A stretch of 64,000 bases of DNA, taken from NCBI RefSeq assembly GCF_009831215.1, contig NZ_WUTW01000002.1, forward strand, positions 1,590,479 to 1,654,478. The letters are read 5' to 3'. Positions 39,778-48,942 of this stretch are shown piece by piece. The stretch comes from Actinomadura rayongensis. Its GTDB lineage: Bacteria > Actinomycetota > Actinomycetes > Streptosporangiales > Streptosporangiaceae. Position 1 is the first letter of the stretch; every line of letters begins with the position of its first letter. The position numbers were made by a program, and so were the translations under genes. The notes below the pieces were generated by a model. That model was not told the DNA's origin. It did no database searches and saw only the letters and a list, made by a program, of their open reading frames with translations.

Positions 39778-40637
39778 CCGCCGATGCGGCTGAATGCGGG
39801 AAATCCGATGAGGATCATGAAGCCGATGACGATGAGGACCATCGGCACAGTCATGGTCTCGGTGGCGCTCTTGGCCTTGGTGAGGGCGATGGCGTGCTGG
39901 TCAGCGCGGAGGGAGGCCGCCTTGGCGCGGATGCTGTCGAGCACGCGAGCTCCTTGAGCGCCGGCGCGGCGCGAGATCACGGCGATGTCGGCGAGTTCCT
40001 GGACGCCGATCTCGTCGGCGAGCCGTTCGAGTTCGCTCCAGGTGTCGCGAGTTCCCCGGCGAGCGGGGTCCAGGACGGACGCCAAGCGCGCGAACACCCA
40101 GCCGTGTCCGATCTGGGCGGGAGCTTCGAGCGCTTCCGTCGGCCCTTTCCCGGCTGATGAGGCCAGGCCGATCAGTTCGAGGTAAGAGGTCAGCGCGACC
40201 CGAAACTCGTGCCGGGCGTCCTTGGCCTGGCTCTTGATGGCGGCGTCAGGGATGACGAACAGGTACGCGGTGAACACGAGCGTCGCCAGCACCGAGACCG
40301 GCAGCGGCGCCTGCACGAGGAGGCAGAGAAGCGAGGGGAACAGCAGCCCGGCCAGGACCAACGTGATTTTCTGGACGAGGTACGACTCGACGGTCCGATC
40401 GAGGATGGCCAGATCTTTGCGCGGAATCCGCACGTCCAGCGCGCTGCCGTCGATCCGGGCGGCGAGCCGATGCGCAGCACGGGTTCGCCAATCGTTGGTT
40501 CCTTCGGGTGCGGGCAACTCCGGGCTCGATATGCGCTTCAGGGCCGCGTCCAGTGACGGCTGAGCGGGCAGCGTCTGCCGGATGATCAGGTACGCTCCGA
40601 GCCCGACCAGCAACCCGGCCAGCAGCATCCCGGTCAT
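39774..40637 (-). CDS. tadC: TadC inner-membrane platform protein
   Basis: 287 residues, ATG 40637 with GGAGGCGG upstream and ATGA overlap with tadB. N-terminal helices (MLLAGLLVGLGAYLIIR; KITLVLAGLLFPSLLCLLV), then a T2SSF domain (YLELIGLASSAGKGPTEALEAPAQ...LADEIGVQELADIAVISRRAGAQGARVLDSIRAKA) and a C-terminal helix VPMVLIVIGFMILIGFPAF. It works with TadB as the platform for pilus assembly. Confidence 0.88.
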   Translation of the reverse strand: MTGMLLAGLLVGLGAYLIIRQTLPAQPSLDAALKRISSPELPAPEGTNDWRTRAAHRLAARIDGSALDVRIPRKDLAILDRTVESYLVQKITLVLAGLLFPSLLCLLVQAPLPVSVLATLVFTAYLFVIPDAAIKSQAKDARHEFRVALTSYLELIGLASSAGKGPTEALEAPAQIGHGWVFARLASVLDPARRGTRDTWSELERLADEIGVQELADIAVISRRAGAQGARVLDSIRAKAASLRADQHAIALTKAKSATETMTVPMVLIVIGFMILIGFPAFSRIGG

Positions 40638-41482
40638 TTCCGCCTCCCGTCTCGCAGGAACCGGTAGCCGGGTCCTGGGTTGGCCAGCTTGTGGATCCAG
40701 CGGACCGCCACGGCCCACAGCGCGCCGACGAACCCGAGCATCACCTGGCCGGACGGGCTCCCGAAGGGCGCCACGTAGTCGGTGTTGAGCAGGGCGAACG
40801 CGCTGAACGCGCACAGCGCGACGATGACGCCGCGCGCGGTGACTCGGTGCGTGGCCCGCTCCGCGTCGATCTGCTGTTCCGTCTCGACGGTGCGGGCCAC
40901 CGTCCGCGCGAGGTCGGTCAGAACCTGGCGCAGCCCGCCGCCGCGCGCCTCGGCGGCGAAAGTCAGCGCACCGACGGCCATGTCACCGACCTCGTGGTCG
41001 ACGTCATCGGCGAAAGCTTGCAGCGCGTCCGCGACCGGAACGCCCATGCGCAGGCGACGGGCGAGCGCGCGAACCTCGGCCGCGAGAACGGGCGGGGGAT
41101 GCTCGGCGGAGGACAGCAGCGCTTCCTCCAGGCTCGCGTTGCCCGAGAGACCGTCGCCGATCTGCCGGATCCAGGTCTCGATTCCCGCGAGCCGGGCGAT
41201 GCGCTCCTTGGCCGTCCGTCCGGACAGCATCCCCGGAAGGAAGTACGTCGCGAGCCCGGCCACGAGACCGGCGACCGGCCACCCGACCAGGAGGAGGACG
41301 GCCAGCCCAGCGACGATGGCCGCCACCAACCGCCCTTGGAGTCGGCGGTCGGAGAGCCACCGGGATCCGGCGCGTCGTCTTCTCGCCGGAAGGACCAGCG
41401 TGCCTCGGACACCGCCCACGGCGATGAACAAGCCGACGATCACGCAGCAGCCGGCCAGCGCACCGGCCAACGCGGTGCTCAC
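40634..41482 (-). CDS. tadB: TadB inner-membrane platform protein
   Basis: 282 residues from GTG 41482, overlapping the tadA stop (GTGA). Several hydrophobic helices surround a T2SSF domain (IETWIRQIGDGLSGNASLEEALLSSAEHPPPVLAAEVRALARRL...VGDMAVGALTFAAEARGGGLRQVLTDLARTV). Pairs with TadC. Length is normal for the family. Confidence 0.88.
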   Translation of the reverse strand: MSTALAGALAGCCVIVGLFIAVGGVRGTLVLPARRRRAGSRWLSDRRLQGRLVAAIVAGLAVLLLVGWPVAGLVAGLATYFLPGMLSGRTAKERIARLAGIETWIRQIGDGLSGNASLEEALLSSAEHPPPVLAAEVRALARRLRMGVPVADALQAFADDVDHEVGDMAVGALTFAAEARGGGLRQVLTDLARTVARTVETEQQIDAERATHRVTARGVIVALCAFSAFALLNTDYVAPFGSPSGQVMLGFVGALWAVAVRWIHKLANPGPGYRFLRDGRRK

Positions 41483-42936
41483 CGCACACCGTCCGGCGTG
41501 GTGGAGTACGCCCACAGTTGCGCGGGCAGTCTCCCATCGAGCCCGCCGACGGACACCAGATCGTCGATGCACGAAGGCATGAAGCGCGGGACGGCCCGTC
41601 CGTCCGGGCCCGGAGCGAACACTTGGGTGCGAGCCGGTTCCGTCCCTTCACCGGGTGGGAGCACTTCGAGGACCTCGGTGACGAATCGCTGGTTGACCCG
41701 TTCGCCCCCCTCGCTCACGGTCCGATGGCCCAGCTGGACGACGAAGTCCACTGCGGTACCCACGAGGCTGTAGAGCGTTTCCGGGCGGGACAGGCCGGTT
41801 GGCGTCCCGGAGTTGGCCAAGATCAGCATCCGGCTGAAGACTTCGGCGGCCTCGTTGGCGTGCAGCGTGCAGAGGCTGCCTTCCCCGCCGTGCTTCATCG
41901 CCGTCAACATCGGCAGCAGCTCAGCGCCCAAGACTTCGCCGACGATGATCCGCCGGGCGTTCAGCCGGAAGGCCAGTTCGATCAGCTCTTCGAGGCTGAC
42001 GGCCCCGAAGCCTTCGGCGTTCGCGGGCCGGCTCTCCATCGGGACGACGTTCGAGTGGCGGTGCGGGACCGTGTGGAGCCCGAGTTCGTACTCCGACTCG
42101 ATGGTGACGATGCGCTCATCGACGGGGAGCTCGGCGGCGAGCGCGCGGAGCATCGTGGTCTTGCCGCTGCCCATGCCGCCCGACACGATGACGTTCTTCT
42201 TGGCTCGGACGGCCGCGCCCAGGAACGCGCGCATCGTCAGGTCGATGGTGCCGCTCTGGACCAGGTCGTCCAGCGTGACGTCGACCATCCGGTGTTTGCG
42301 GACGGCGAGGTGGGGACGAGGGGTCACGCCCATGACGGCCGTCATGCGAGAACCGTCGGGGAGGGTCAGCCGGACTTTGGGGTTGGCGCTGGAGAACTCG
42401 CGAGAGCTCTGCCCCAGGAACGCCGACCAGCGCCGGATCATCTCGATGAGATGCACGTCGTTGTCCGCGATCGGCGCCGCTTGCTCGACGCGGCCGTCGG
42501 AGTAGCTGACCCACACCTGGTCGAAGCCGTTGGCGTCGATGTTCTCGACTTCGGGATCGTCGACCAGCGGCTGGAGGCGGCCGAGCCCGTAGCGCTCATT
42601 GTGGACGGCGACGGCGAGCTGCCGGTGCAGCATGGGCGTCAGGGCGAAGTCTCCCGACCCTGCCGCCGAGTTGATCCAGGTGCGGACCGCGGCGTCGATC
42701 ATCTCGACGGCGTCGTCGGGATTCGCGCCCTGGCTGATCTGCTCGTCGATCGCCGCGTTGATCTCTCTGACGGCTCGCCGTTGCACGGCCGCGTCCAAGC
42801 CGTTGATGTCTGCGTCCGCCGTCCCGATCGGCTTCGGGACGGCGGCGGACGGCGGACTCGCGGGAACGGTCGGTGCGCTGGGCCAGCCGCCGAACGTCCC
42901 GCCATGCTGGGTCGGCCAGCCGGTGTTCCAGCTCAC
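41479..42936 (-). CDS. tadA: TadA/CpaF pilus ATPase
   Basis: 485 residues from GTG 42936, coupled to the gene before it. N-terminal all-helical domain, then ATPase core: GGMGSGKTT (Walker A, about 253-261), IVTIESEYELGL (Asp box region), IIVGEVLGAELLPMLTAMKHGGEGSLCTLHAN (Walker B and His box). Secretion ATPase that powers Flp pilus extension. All motifs look functional. Confidence 0.93.
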   Translation of the reverse strand: MSWNTGWPTQHGGTFGGWPSAPTVPASPPSAAVPKPIGTADADINGLDAAVQRRAVREINAAIDEQISQGANPDDAVEMIDAAVRTWINSAAGSGDFALTPMLHRQLAVAVHNERYGLGRLQPLVDDPEVENIDANGFDQVWVSYSDGRVEQAAPIADNDVHLIEMIRRWSAFLGQSSREFSSANPKVRLTLPDGSRMTAVMGVTPRPHLAVRKHRMVDVTLDDLVQSGTIDLTMRAFLGAAVRAKKNVIVSGGMGSGKTTMLRALAAELPVDERIVTIESEYELGLHTVPHRHSNVVPMESRPANAEGFGAVSLEELIELAFRLNARRIIVGEVLGAELLPMLTAMKHGGEGSLCTLHANEAAEVFSRMLILANSGTPTGLSRPETLYSLVGTAVDFVVQLGHRTVSEGGERVNQRFVTEVLEVLPPGEGTEPARTQVFAPGPDGRAVPRFMPSCIDDLVSVGGLDGRLPAQLWAYSTTPDGVR

Positions 42937-43784
42937 CGCGCACCACCCTGGGCAAGGTCGGAGGGAACTCGCCGAGCGGTGTCGTCGCGTGAGGAGACCG
43001 CGAGCTGCCGCATCTTCGTGGCGACGTGCTTGTCGAGGATGTCGACGGTGCGTCGAACGTCTCGCATCAGCGGCGCGAGCTCGATGTTCCGCGGGCCGGC
43101 TAGACCATCAGACAGCCTGCCAGCCGATTTGGGATCATCGGCGACCGTCAGGGTCACGCCGATCTCGCCCAGTTGGCGGCGCACGTCCTCCACGCTGTAG
43201 TTCAGCGCGTCGCGCACGTGAGGGTTGGCTGATCCGATCACGCACAGGCCAAGGTCAGCCGTCGGGCCGAGTGCTCGCCGCAGATTTTCCAGGCGTGGGA
43301 CCGCTGCCGCGGTCTGCGCCAGCGTCGGCCGCATCACGAGCATCACCAGATCCGCGTCGGCCAGAAGGCTGAACGGTGCTTGCGGTCCGAGGGGACCGAC
43401 GTCGACCAGGACGTCGTACGGCAGTCCCTTGAACAGCTTGGAGAGCATTGGCCAGCTCGGGGACAGCTGCGGTGCGAGGAACGGGTCGGTGAGGCCGGGT
43501 AGGAGGAGCCGTTGAGGCTGCGCGTGCAACTCCACGACTTGTTCGCCGAACGTGTGGCTTGCGCCTGCAAGACCGTTCTCGACTACGGCAAGGTTCACGT
43601 TCCACAAGCCGCGCTGCGCCAGGTCGCGCGGAAGCTGGCCTCGGAAGAATCCCGGGACGATCGTCCCGCCGCCGGGTGAGCACTCGACGAGCAATGCTTC
43701 CCGCGGCCAGGCGAGGGTCCAGGCGAGTGCGGTGGTTGTCGCCCCTGGCGCTCCGCCGGGCGAAGTCACGGCGATCATCGCCAT
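42933..43784 (-). CDS. TadZ/CpaE-like localisation protein
   Basis: 283 residues, ATG 43784 sharing bases with the cpaB stop (TGATG). ParA/MinD-like fold, but the P-loop reads SPGGAPGATTTA (residues 8-19) without the KGG-x-GKT lysines, so ATP hydrolysis is doubtful. TadZ proteins with altered P-loops act as polar hubs for Tad systems. VLVDVGPLGPQAPFSLLADADLVMLVMRPT is the Walker B/Asp region. Confidence 0.8.
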   Translation of the reverse strand: MAMIAVTSPGGAPGATTTALAWTLAWPREALLVECSPGGGTIVPGFFRGQLPRDLAQRGLWNVNLAVVENGLAGASHTFGEQVVELHAQPQRLLLPGLTDPFLAPQLSPSWPMLSKLFKGLPYDVLVDVGPLGPQAPFSLLADADLVMLVMRPTLAQTAAAVPRLENLRRALGPTADLGLCVIGSANPHVRDALNYSVEDVRRQLGEIGVTLTVADDPKSAGRLSDGLAGPRNIELAPLMRDVRRTVDILDKHVATKMRQLAVSSRDDTARRVPSDLAQGGAR

Positions 43785-44626
43785 CAGGACGTCCTGGGCT
43801 GGAGGATCAGAGCGATTCGCCCGGTGGACGCCTGTTGGCTCACCGACACGCTTGCAGTGGAGTCGACGATCAGATCGACAACGACGGTGCCCTGCGTTCC
43901 GACGGCACTCGTCCGATCCACGGTCGCGGTGACCGGTGCGGCCAGCGCCGGCTTGTCGCCAGCTGCGGCATCTCCCTGCCCGCCCTGACCGGGCGTCGGG
44001 ACGACCAGAACGCGGTCGCCGCTCCGAAGACCGCGTGCGGGCAACTGCGTCGACTTCAGCGCCACGGCGACGAGCGCCTGCCCGGTCGCCGGTCTCAAAG
44101 CCGTCGTCACCTGCGAGGGGACGAGCAGAGCGCCCTTGCGTAGATCGGTCGCCGCCACCGTACCCACCAGCGCCTTGAGCTGCCTGCCCGGAACGGTCGC
44201 GACCTTGGCATCGGCGGAGACGAGCGACGTTCCCAGGTCGTTGGAGGTCAGGACGGTGCCCAACGGAACATCCCGCACGGCGACGACCACCGGAACCTGC
44301 TTGTTCACGCTCGTGAACGCGAACCAGCCGACGAGAGCGCCGAGCCCGGCGAGTGCGACCCCGAGGAAAAGCACTCGGTTGCTGCGCTGGCGGGGCAACG
44401 CGGGCACAACCGCAGCAGCACCCAACCCACCCGTCTCGATCCGGTCTTTCGACGCCGTGGTCGCGCGGGCCAAGACAAACCTCCTACTGCTCGCGAGGAC
44501 GAACTCGTTCACGGCCTGACCCTCTGCCGCGCGAGCGGACGGGGACGGTGCAGGGGCGGCGCTACCGAAGAGCACGCCCCTGGTACCGGAGAACCCGCCC
44601 GGCTGCTCACGATGGGCAGTAGGCAT
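43784..44626 (-). CDS. CpaB/RcpC-like pilus assembly protein
   Basis: 280 residues from ATG 44626. One membrane helix (RVLFLGVALAGLGALVGWFAF, about 84-104) then a SAF domain: VPVVVAVRDVPLGTVLTSNDLG, ALVGTVAATDLRKGALLVPSQV, QALVAVALKSTQLPARGLRSGDRVLVV. First gene of the Tad operon. The N-terminal 80 residues are cytosolic and low-complexity. Confidence 0.83.
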   Translation of the reverse strand: MPTAHREQPGGFSGTRGVLFGSAAPAPSPSARAAEGQAVNEFVLASSRRFVLARATTASKDRIETGGLGAAAVVPALPRQRSNRVLFLGVALAGLGALVGWFAFTSVNKQVPVVVAVRDVPLGTVLTSNDLGTSLVSADAKVATVPGRQLKALVGTVAATDLRKGALLVPSQVTTALRPATGQALVAVALKSTQLPARGLRSGDRVLVVPTPGQGGQGDAAAGDKPALAAPVTATVDRTSAVGTQGTVVVDLIVDSTASVSVSQQASTGRIALILQPRTS

Positions 44627-44695
44627 CGCGGACTGGTTTCCGAGGCGCGTTCACGCCTCTCAGTCCCCGCTCAGCCCGCTTGACCTGGGGCGACG

Positions 44696-44724
44696 ATCGT
44701 ATTGACCAGCTATGTGGCATTCAA
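44696..44724 (-). promoter_or_regulatory. Sigma70-like promoter of the Tad operon
   Basis: On the minus strand TTGAAT (44724-44719), 17 nt, TACGAT (44701-44696), about 70 nt before the CpaB-like ATG. Good match in spacing and bases; the only candidate seen upstream of the operon. The rest of 44627-45158 holds no recognised gene. Confidence 0.5.
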
Positions 44725-45158
44725 TCCTTCTTGGGAACTTTGTTACCGACTGGTGTAGTTCGTGGCTGTTTGGGGCTGCTGGTCAACGCGCATCTCCGCG
44801 CTCGGCCACGAGGCGGTGATCCCGTCGGCCTGCGTCCGCGCGTGCTCTGGCGCCGGCCTACGCCTGGCCTGGAGACGATCTTCCGCAGGCTCGCGCGGCA
44901 TGGGCGTTCTGCGTCTCGCGTGCTCATCGGTTGGCCCGGCGGAGACACGACGACGATCTCGTCCAGGCACGCTGTTGCCGAGACGGACGCCCTTCCGATC
45001 GCAGCCCTCGGCGGGCCAGCGGCTTCCGCGCTGGGTGTGACGAAGAACGCCTTCGGAGCGCGGCCCCTTACGCCGCCGCGGGCAAGGGGCCGTTCGGTCA
45101 CGTTCTCCAGCGAATCGGTCTTCGCCTGTTCGACGCCTCATGTCGAACGGGAGAGAGC

Positions 45159-45698
45159 ATGCGCAAGAGATGGGTCTGGCTGGTGGGCGCCACGATGCTG
45201 GGGTCGGCCGGATGCTCCGGGGCGCCAGCCGTCGGCGCCCGTTCGCCCGCAGCCTCGGAGCTCAAGCTAGAGCGGGTGCTACCGCTCGACCAGCACGAGC
45301 TCGCCGAGGCCGTCAACGTCGCCGGGGCGTTCGCCGGGGCGTACGAAACCTGGCGCTATGACGAAAGCTCGACTGCATACCTCGGGCGGCTGAAGCGCTA
45401 CTGCACGGCGGATCTGCTCTCGCTGTTGGCCAAGTCCGCGAGTACGCAGGGGCTGCTTGTCGCGCGGGTGATGGTGCATGAGGTCGCGGTGGGTCACGCC
45501 AACGTGCGTGCCCTGCAGTCGGTGGGTCGTCGGGCACTGATGGTCACGGTCCGGGTCGATCAGGTCGTGACGACTTCGACCCGGCGGACCTACGTCCACG
45601 ACTACGCGGTCTGGCTGCTCAGATCCGACGTTTGGCGTGTGTCGGACATCGAGCCCGTTGACGACGCGGAAGCCGACGATCTCTGGATCGCGGACTAG
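45159..45698 (+). CDS. Lipoprotein, probable conjugation accessory
   Basis: 179 residues from ATG 45159 after GAGAG. Lipobox MLGSAGCSG (Cys at about 20). The body (NVAGAFAGAYETWRYDESSTAYLGRLKRYCTADLLSLL...RRALMVTVRVDQVVTTSTRRTYVHDYAVWLLRSDVWRVSDIEPV) has the NTF2-like order seen in Gram-positive transfer proteins. Its stop overlaps the transglycosylase start (TAGTG), so the two are coupled. Confidence 0.77.
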   Translation: MRKRWVWLVGATMLGSAGCSGAPAVGARSPAASELKLERVLPLDQHELAEAVNVAGAFAGAYETWRYDESSTAYLGRLKRYCTADLLSLLAKSASTQGLLVARVMVHEVAVGHANVRALQSVGRRALMVTVRVDQVVTTSTRRTYVHDYAVWLLRSDVWRVSDIEPVDDAEADDLWIAD

Positions 45699-46708
45699 TG
45701 AGCCAAGGAAAAGGCGCTGGCGGCTTCGTCTTCGTCGCGCTCGCTGGCGGAATCATCCTTGTATTCGTCGTCGTGATACTCGTCCCACTGTCGCTCATCG
45801 CCACCCCGCAGCCGACATCCTCGGGCTGTTCGACACTAGAGCAGCCGTCGACGACCCAGGAATCCCAGCAGATCCCCACTCCCTACTTGAAGCTTTACCG
45901 TGAGGCCGGCGAGGACTATGGGATCCCCTGGACCGTGATCGCCGGAATCGGCAAAATCGAAAGCGATCACGGACGGAGCAATATGAAGGGTGTCCACGCA
46001 GGCGAGAACTACGCGGGAGCGGGCGGCCCCATGCAGTTTCTCAAAGACACCTGGGAGCAGTACGGAGTCGATGGAAACCACGACGGAAGGAAGATCAGGT
46101 ACGACCCAGAGGACGCCATTCCGAGCGCGGCGAACTACTTGCGCGCCTCCGGTGCGCCGACAGACCTGAGGAAGGCAATCTACGCGTACAACCATCTGGA
46201 CTCGTACGTCAGTCTCGTACTGTCGTGGGCGAACAAATACGGCCGGGATGCGAAGGGTTCCAGGCCGCTAGAGGCGATCTGCACTCCCAGCGATCAGGCG
46301 GGAAAGCGCGCTCCTCCGGGCTCCTTCAAGCGCCGCAGTCCTCGCGTGGGGGTCTCGGGTTGCAAGCAGGTGACCCGAGCCCTGATCGACGAGGTGGACA
46401 CGGTGCTGGGGCCGTACACGACGATCGGGTGCGCCCGGCCTGGCGACCCGCAAGACCACGGGACCGGGCATGCCGCAGACCTGATGCTGAGCTCCGGAGG
46501 CCGAGCGCCCAGTGGCAGTGGGGAAGCCTTGGGAAACCGGACGGCTGACTATGTCATCGCGAACTATCAGAGACTGCAAGTCAAGTACGTCATCTGGCAA
46601 CAGCGAATCTGGAACCCCAGCATCTGCAAATGCTGGCGCCACATGGAAGACCGCGGAAGCATCACCCAAAATCATTTCGACCACGTGCATGTTTCCGTAC
46701 TTGGTTAA
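45698..46708 (+). CDS. Membrane-anchored lytic transglycosylase with C-terminal M15-like domain
   Basis: 336 residues from GTG 45698. One N-terminal helix, then an SLT domain: GIPWTVIAGIGKIESDHGRS (E88 catalytic), GAGGPMQFLKDTWEQYG and AIYAYNHLDSYV. A Pro/Lys linker leads to a C-terminal domain with DHGTGHAADLML and NHFDHVHVSV, the metal-site pattern of M15/ARB_07466-like peptidases. VirB1-type hydrolases locally open the wall for conjugation; here two hydrolytic domains are fused. Position beside the Tad operon and lipoprotein fits. Confidence 0.85.
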   Translation: MSQGKGAGGFVFVALAGGIILVFVVVILVPLSLIATPQPTSSGCSTLEQPSTTQESQQIPTPYLKLYREAGEDYGIPWTVIAGIGKIESDHGRSNMKGVHAGENYAGAGGPMQFLKDTWEQYGVDGNHDGRKIRYDPEDAIPSAANYLRASGAPTDLRKAIYAYNHLDSYVSLVLSWANKYGRDAKGSRPLEAICTPSDQAGKRAPPGSFKRRSPRVGVSGCKQVTRALIDEVDTVLGPYTTIGCARPGDPQDHGTGHAADLMLSSGGRAPSGSGEALGNRTADYVIANYQRLQVKYVIWQQRIWNPSICKCWRHMEDRGSITQNHFDHVHVSVLG

Positions 46709-46723
46709 ACTTGGGGGTCTAAA

Positions 46724-47086
46724 TTGACGCGAGTCCAGCACGAAGCGAACGAACCGCGCAGCGATGTACGCGGTAATGCTCGGCGTCTCACGACGGCCCA
46801 AGAGCTAATCGACTCGTTCGATCCCGCAGACGGGTTCCTTCTAGCCGACGGATTTTCCGAAGCGATTTTGGGCGTCGTGTCGGGCTGGTGGGCCGGTAAC
46901 GTCCACAGGGAAGTGATCCTCTACGACTACGGAAAGTGCGTTCAAATCCTTGTCGAGGACGGCATGGATGAGATCGAAGCCCACGAGATGATGGAGATGA
47001 ACGTGGCGGGGGCTTTCGTGGGTGAGGGAACTCCCGCGTTCGCGACGATCTACCGGCAGCCCAGTCTGGCGTCGCTGGATTGGTGA
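46724..47086 (+). CDS. Conserved small mobile-element protein
   Basis: 120 residues from TTG 46724. The core LLADGFSEAILGVVSGWWAGNVHREVILYDYGKCVQILVEDGMDEIEAHEMMEMNVAGAFVGEGTPAF has the look of small conserved proteins on phages and integrative elements that I recognise only as hypothetical. The high Asp/Glu content and GEGTP are notable. It lies 16 nt after the transglycosylase and before a terminator. Confidence 0.7.
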   Translation: MTRVQHEANEPRSDVRGNARRLTTAQELIDSFDPADGFLLADGFSEAILGVVSGWWAGNVHREVILYDYGKCVQILVEDGMDEIEAHEMMEMNVAGAFVGEGTPAFATIYRQPSLASLDW

Positions 47087-47091
47087 GGCGT

Positions 47092-47124
47092 GTCAGCCGG
47101 GGCCAGCGGTCGGCCCCGGCTGAC
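47092..47124. terminator. Terminator between convergent genes
   Basis: Perfect 13-bp stem GTCAGCCGGGGCC / GGCCCCGGCTGAC with a 7-nt loop, followed by GCATTTTC, 6 nt after the small gene's stop. It can serve both strands. Confidence 0.75.
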
Positions 47125-47203
47125 GCATTTTCACAAACAGGGTCGTCGCGAGGGTTCGCGATGTTCAAGGACGCCTGATTCCGGGTGCGGTCGTGATTCC
47201 GGC

Positions 47204-48235
47204 TCAGGGCTCGATAAACTTCTCCGAGGATGGGTAGTCGTACTTGCGTTCCAGCTCCAGGCGCCGTTCGATCGTGTGGCTTCGTCGTGGGGGCTCGGCG
47301 TTCTTCACGGCTTCGCGGGTGGCTGGGGAATAGCGGAGGTGGCGCAGGTCGAGCAGACCGCCGGTGCTGCTGAGCAAGCGGACGCAGGTGCAGTCGTCGC
47401 TGTAGAGGTAGCTGACGGGTTTGCTGTGCGGACAGGTGTCGAGGCTGACGTTGAGACCGTCCTTGCGGTCGAGGAGGAGGTCGAGAACGTCGCGGGGCGG
47501 GCCGCTGTTCTGCCACTCGAACTCGATGTGGTAGCCCTCGTCCCGGCCGAAGTTGAACCACATGTCGTGGGTGGCGTACGGCTTGCAGAGGCCGGGGAGA
47601 CGCCGCAGGACGTCGGAGGCAAGCCGGCTGGTCTGGTAGTAGAGGCCGCCGAGGGCGTACCGGTCAGGCCAGCGCGCGGTGCAGGCGCGTTCGGCGGGGT
47701 GCCAGGTGTCGGGGCGGAGGTCCCAGAGGATGACGACGGTGTCGTCCCACTCGGCCCGGGCGATGAGGAGTGCTTTCTCCCACAGGTCGGGGCTGGCCAG
47801 GGGGATGGTGATCCTGCCGCTGATTCCGGGGATGTGGAGGACGACGGCGTCGCCGTCGAGCCGATACCGCAGCCCTGGTAGCCCGTAGACCTCGGCGGGA
47901 CCGCTGTCGGTGGCGTCGGCGAGTTCGTCGCGTATGCACATCGGGATGAGCGTGGCCGCGATATCGGGCAGGAAACGGGTCGGGATGCCGAGTTCGATAG
48001 CGTTGGGCGCGGGGTCGACCCAGACGAGTCCGAACCCCAGGATGTCGGGCCGCCACAGGGCGGGGTTCCAGTCCCCGATGCGCTCCAGTACGTGCGCTTC
48101 GAGGAACGCCTGGTGCGGGGTCGCGCGCGGGACGGCTCCGAGGTGACGGCCGTCGCGCAGGAGTGATTCCTTCGCGTGCCCGTAGTGCTGGAGGGTGTAG
48201 CGGCTGCGGCGTACGGCGAGTCTGTCTTTGGACAT
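47204..48235 (-). CDS. Hypothetical protein
   Basis: 343 residues; the ATG at 48235 has GGAG 6 nt upstream, better than the ATG at 48241. Sequence is well mixed and coding-like (FGLVWVDPAPNAIELGIPTRFLPDIAATLIPMCIRDELA, GISGRITIPLASPDLWEKALLIARAEWDDTVVILWDLRP), Trp/Tyr-rich toward the middle, with no membrane helix and no motif I know. A CATAAG/CTTATG inverted repeat lies 69 nt upstream. It is convergent with the small gene at 46724. Confidence 0.6.
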   Translation of the reverse strand: MSKDRLAVRRSRYTLQHYGHAKESLLRDGRHLGAVPRATPHQAFLEAHVLERIGDWNPALWRPDILGFGLVWVDPAPNAIELGIPTRFLPDIAATLIPMCIRDELADATDSGPAEVYGLPGLRYRLDGDAVVLHIPGISGRITIPLASPDLWEKALLIARAEWDDTVVILWDLRPDTWHPAERACTARWPDRYALGGLYYQTSRLASDVLRRLPGLCKPYATHDMWFNFGRDEGYHIEFEWQNSGPPRDVLDLLLDRKDGLNVSLDTCPHSKPVSYLYSDDCTCVRLLSSTGGLLDLRHLRYSPATREAVKNAEPPRRSHTIERRLELERKYDYPSSEKFIEP

Positions 48236-48942
48236 GGACATCTCCGAATCACGCGCCGCCCGGTCAGCGCAGTTCGAAGCATCGGCATGACGTTTCTGAT
48301 CGACATAAGTCGGCCTTATGCGGTCGGGGTGGTTAAACCCCTTTCACCTGTACGGTGGCCTCCACCGGGAAGGCCGCAGGAACGGCGTCCGCAGCGCCGG
48401 GAGTCCCACTCCTGTCCCTGACCATACTCGTCCGGCCGAACTGGCCGCTCGACGCCACACCGGACTTGACCTCAAAAATCAATCCGATCACGGCTCGCTG
48501 CGCTCCCGCGATATCAACCGTCCGTCAGCCACCGCCGTCGCCGCCTTCGCTAGCCCGTCGGCAACAGGTAGGTGCTGTTGCACCGCATCCGAAGATCCGG
48601 CGGATGCCCACGGCGTCCGAACTCGAATCGGACCTAGGGGTTCAAATGGATCTAAAGCGTTGTGGGCCGAGCCCGCAAGAATGATCCTGCCCAGGTTGCC
48701 CAACTTGATGCCCATGTGGACCAGCTCGGTGCGCGTGTCTGGATAGCGGTAGCGCTCTCGAAATCGTCCCTTGGTTGGAGTATGCTGCCCTTCTGAACGC
48801 GAGGCCCCGACGTATGCGGGATAGCGCGAGCATCGGGGTCCGTCTTGATCCGCATCCAGACCATATCCCGAGGCATTCAGCCGAGCCCTCCGGCCTGTTC
48901 GCGCCCCCGCATGCGCCAGGCACGATCCTCACGGAGGTCTGG
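48236..48942. other. Long intergenic region between divergent genes
   Basis: About 700 nt. At 48304-48320 an inverted repeat CATAAG-TCGGC-CTTATG could be an operator for the gene to the left. No credible gene was seen; frames upstream of the ATG at 48943 lack ribosome sites. Local GC is somewhat lower than in neighbouring genes. Confidence 0.4.
48304..48320. promoter_or_regulatory. Inverted repeat upstream of 48235 gene
   Basis: CATAAG, 5 nt, CTTATG; six-base arms. Possible operator; weak evidence. Confidence 0.3.

Noticed and set aside
38227..39957. 576-codon plus-strand open frame across the Tad genes
   Set aside because: Antisense to four convincing pilus genes; low-complexity product.
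41518..43200. 560-codon plus-strand open frame
   Set aside because: Antisense to tadA, which has intact Walker motifs.
44721..45141. Minus-strand frames of about 130 residues in the gap beside the Tad operon
   Set aside because: Composition is that of random GC-rich DNA and they overlap the likely promoter.
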